In this document: one piece after another, positions 63,090-64,000 of the stretch
Layout: the number at the start of each line of letters is the position of its first letter
How positions within the stretch are numbered: the stretch's first letter is position 1
From: Bauldia litoralis
GTDB lineage: Bacteria > Pseudomonadota > Alphaproteobacteria > Rhizobiales > Kaistiaceae
Assembly: GCF_900104485.1 (NCBI RefSeq)
Contig: NZ_FMXQ01000006.1
Coordinates: 186,001-250,000 of the forward strand
Length of the DNA stretch: 64,000 bases
Direction: 5' to 3'
Program-made: the position numbers and the translations under genes
Notes under the pieces: generated by a model
Told to the model about the DNA's origin: nothing
The model's database searches: none
What the model saw: the letters and a program-made list of their open reading frames with translations, nothing else

Positions 63090-64000
63090 TTGAGCGGATC
63101 GAAATTTCACGCTTCGCGGCGCAGCGCAGTCGATCCCTTCCTCGCGATGGAGGTGCTGAAGGCGGCTGGCGACCGCGAAGCGGCAGGCCATCACGTCGTC
63201 CATATGGAAGTCGGACAACCCGGCGCGCCGGCCCCACGCCCGGTGCTCGCGGCGGCGCGCGCGGCGCTGAAGGACGGTCGTTTCCGCTATACCGACGCCC
63301 TCGGTATTCGCGCCCTTCGGGAGCGCATCGCGGCCCATTATGGCGAAGCCTACGGGACGGAGGTCGCTGCCGACCGGATCGCGGTGACCACCGGTTCGTC
63401 GGCAGGCTTCAACCTTGCCTTCCTCGCCGCTTTCGACCCTGGCAACCGGATCGCGCTGGCGACGCCGGGCTACCCGGCCTACCGGAATCTGCTTGGGGCG
63501 CTGGGGCTCGAGGTTGTCAATATCGAGACCAGTGCCGACAGCGGCTATGTGATGACGCCTGAGATGCTTGTCGCGGCGCATGAGCGGGCGCCGCTGGCCG
63601 GCGTGCTGATCGCCAGTCCCGGCAACCCGACCGGGACCGTGATGCACCCGGACGCCCTGCGGACGCTGGTCCAGACGGCGGAGCGTCTCGGCATCCGTTT
63701 CATCTCCGACGAGATTTATCATGGGCTTGTCTACGCCGGTATCGCAGAGACGGCGCTGAAACACGCGCGGCATGCCATCGTCGTCAACTCCTTCTCCAAA
63801 TATTACTGCATGACCGGGTGGCGGATCGGCTGGATGGTGCTGCCGGAGGACCTTGTCCGGCCGATCGAGCGGATCGCGCAGAATCTCTACATCTCGGCGC
63901 CGGATATTTCCCAGCGGGCGGCCGTCGCGGCCTTTGACGCGACCGAGGAACTCGAAGCGGTGAAGGCCGGCTATGCCGCCAACCGCCAACTGCTGCTCGA
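63090..64000 (+). CDS. Class I/II aminotransferase (3' end outside window)
   Basis: 303 codons are present before the window ends. The PLP fold-type I pattern is clear: HMEVGQPGAPAPRPVLAAAR, then RYTDALGIRALRERIAAHYG, TTGSSAGFNLAFLAAFDPG, IASPGNPTGTVM, and the PLP lysine in VNSFSKYYCMTGWRIGWMV (near residue 233). It belongs to the aspartate/branched-chain-type family found next to M48 genes in alphaproteobacteria. The start is TTG at 63090-63092, with GGGAGAG about 6 bases upstream; an ATG at codon 20 is an alternative. The amino-acid substrate is not predictable here. Confidence 0.9.
   Translation, partial: MSGSKFHASRRSAVDPFLAMEVLKAAGDREAAGHHVVHMEVGQPGAPAPRPVLAAARAALKDGRFRYTDALGIRALRERIAAHYGEAYGTEVAADRIAVTTGSSAGFNLAFLAAFDPGNRIALATPGYPAYRNLLGALGLEVVNIETSADSGYVMTPEMLVAAHERAPLAGVLIASPGNPTGTVMHPDALRTLVQTAERLGIRFISDEIYHGLVYAGIAETALKHARHAIVVNSFSKYYCMTGWRIGWMVLPEDLVRPIERIAQNLYISAPDISQRAAVAAFDATEELEAVKAGYAANRQLLL

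Overview
The window is a chromosomal stretch with high GC content and the gene set of an alphaproteobacterium, most likely a Hyphomicrobiales/Rhizobiales relative. The indicators are an IalB-family protein, a DUF2155 protein, an aroQ-accB-accC-aat run, a liv-type importer joined to a pob/pca operon, several periplasmic-binding-protein importers, and frequent GTG/TTG starts with 4-base ATGA/GTGA overlaps. No phage, insertion sequence, rRNA or CRISPR array is visible. The only RNA gene found is a tRNA-Lys(CTT).

Layout. 1-641: the C-terminal end of an NRPS condensation domain, cut by the window edge. 0.7-6.6 kb: an orphan TctC-type binding protein, a SAM methyltransferase, an anchored protein of unknown function, an IalB protein and a TPR-sulfotransferase. 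6.8-11.8 kb: a 1660-residue autotransporter with a TTG start, followed by a clear terminator. 12.0-19.5 kb: a specialised-metabolism block containing an alpha/beta hydrolase, a fatty-acyl-AMP ligase, a cytochrome P450 with altered signature residues, a divergently transcribed ATP-grasp ligase, a 60-residue peptide with three SKRG repeats, an HExxH-family putative peptide-modifying protein, an acyl carrier protein and a GT2 glycosyltransferase. I read this as a candidate ribosomal-peptide (RiPP-like), possibly acylated and glycosylated, pathway. It is the most novel part of the window.

20.0-26.7 kb: a ribose-type ABC importer coupled to a cyclase-family hydrolase and an amidase, with a convergent ROK regulator. 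26.8-28.3 kb: a TIGR03032-type protein with a coupled small upstream ORF, and the tRNA. 28.4-35.9 kb: one minus-strand operon for uptake and hydrolysis of a glucosylglycerate/mannosylglycerate-like compound (LacI regulator, binding protein, two permeases, GH63 hydrolase, ATPase). It has tandem LacI operators, and one permease is interrupted by a single in-frame TAG. 35.9-37.3 kb: a coupled DUF6932-like two-gene unit.

37.5-53.1 kb: a pcaG remnant and a polysaccharide deacetylase, then a long minus-strand operon. It runs from an amino-acid/aromatic-acid-type importer (binding protein, LivH, a LivM-LivG fusion, LivF) through an aldehyde dehydrogenase and PobA to every step of the protocatechuate branch of the beta-ketoadipate pathway (PcaB, PcaD-PcaC fusion, PcaI, PcaJ, PcaF, PcaH, PcaG). 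A divergent IclR regulator has a PobR/PcaU-like operator. Related palindromic repeats sit at three junctions of this operon, and one has merged LivF and the dehydrogenase into a single reading frame.

54.1-64.0 kb: GlpD and UDP-glucose dehydrogenase, then a conserved housekeeping run (DUF2155, aat, accC, accB, aroQ, a DsbA-type oxidoreductase, an M48 protease with TPRs) and the 5' part of a class I/II aminotransferase that leaves the window.
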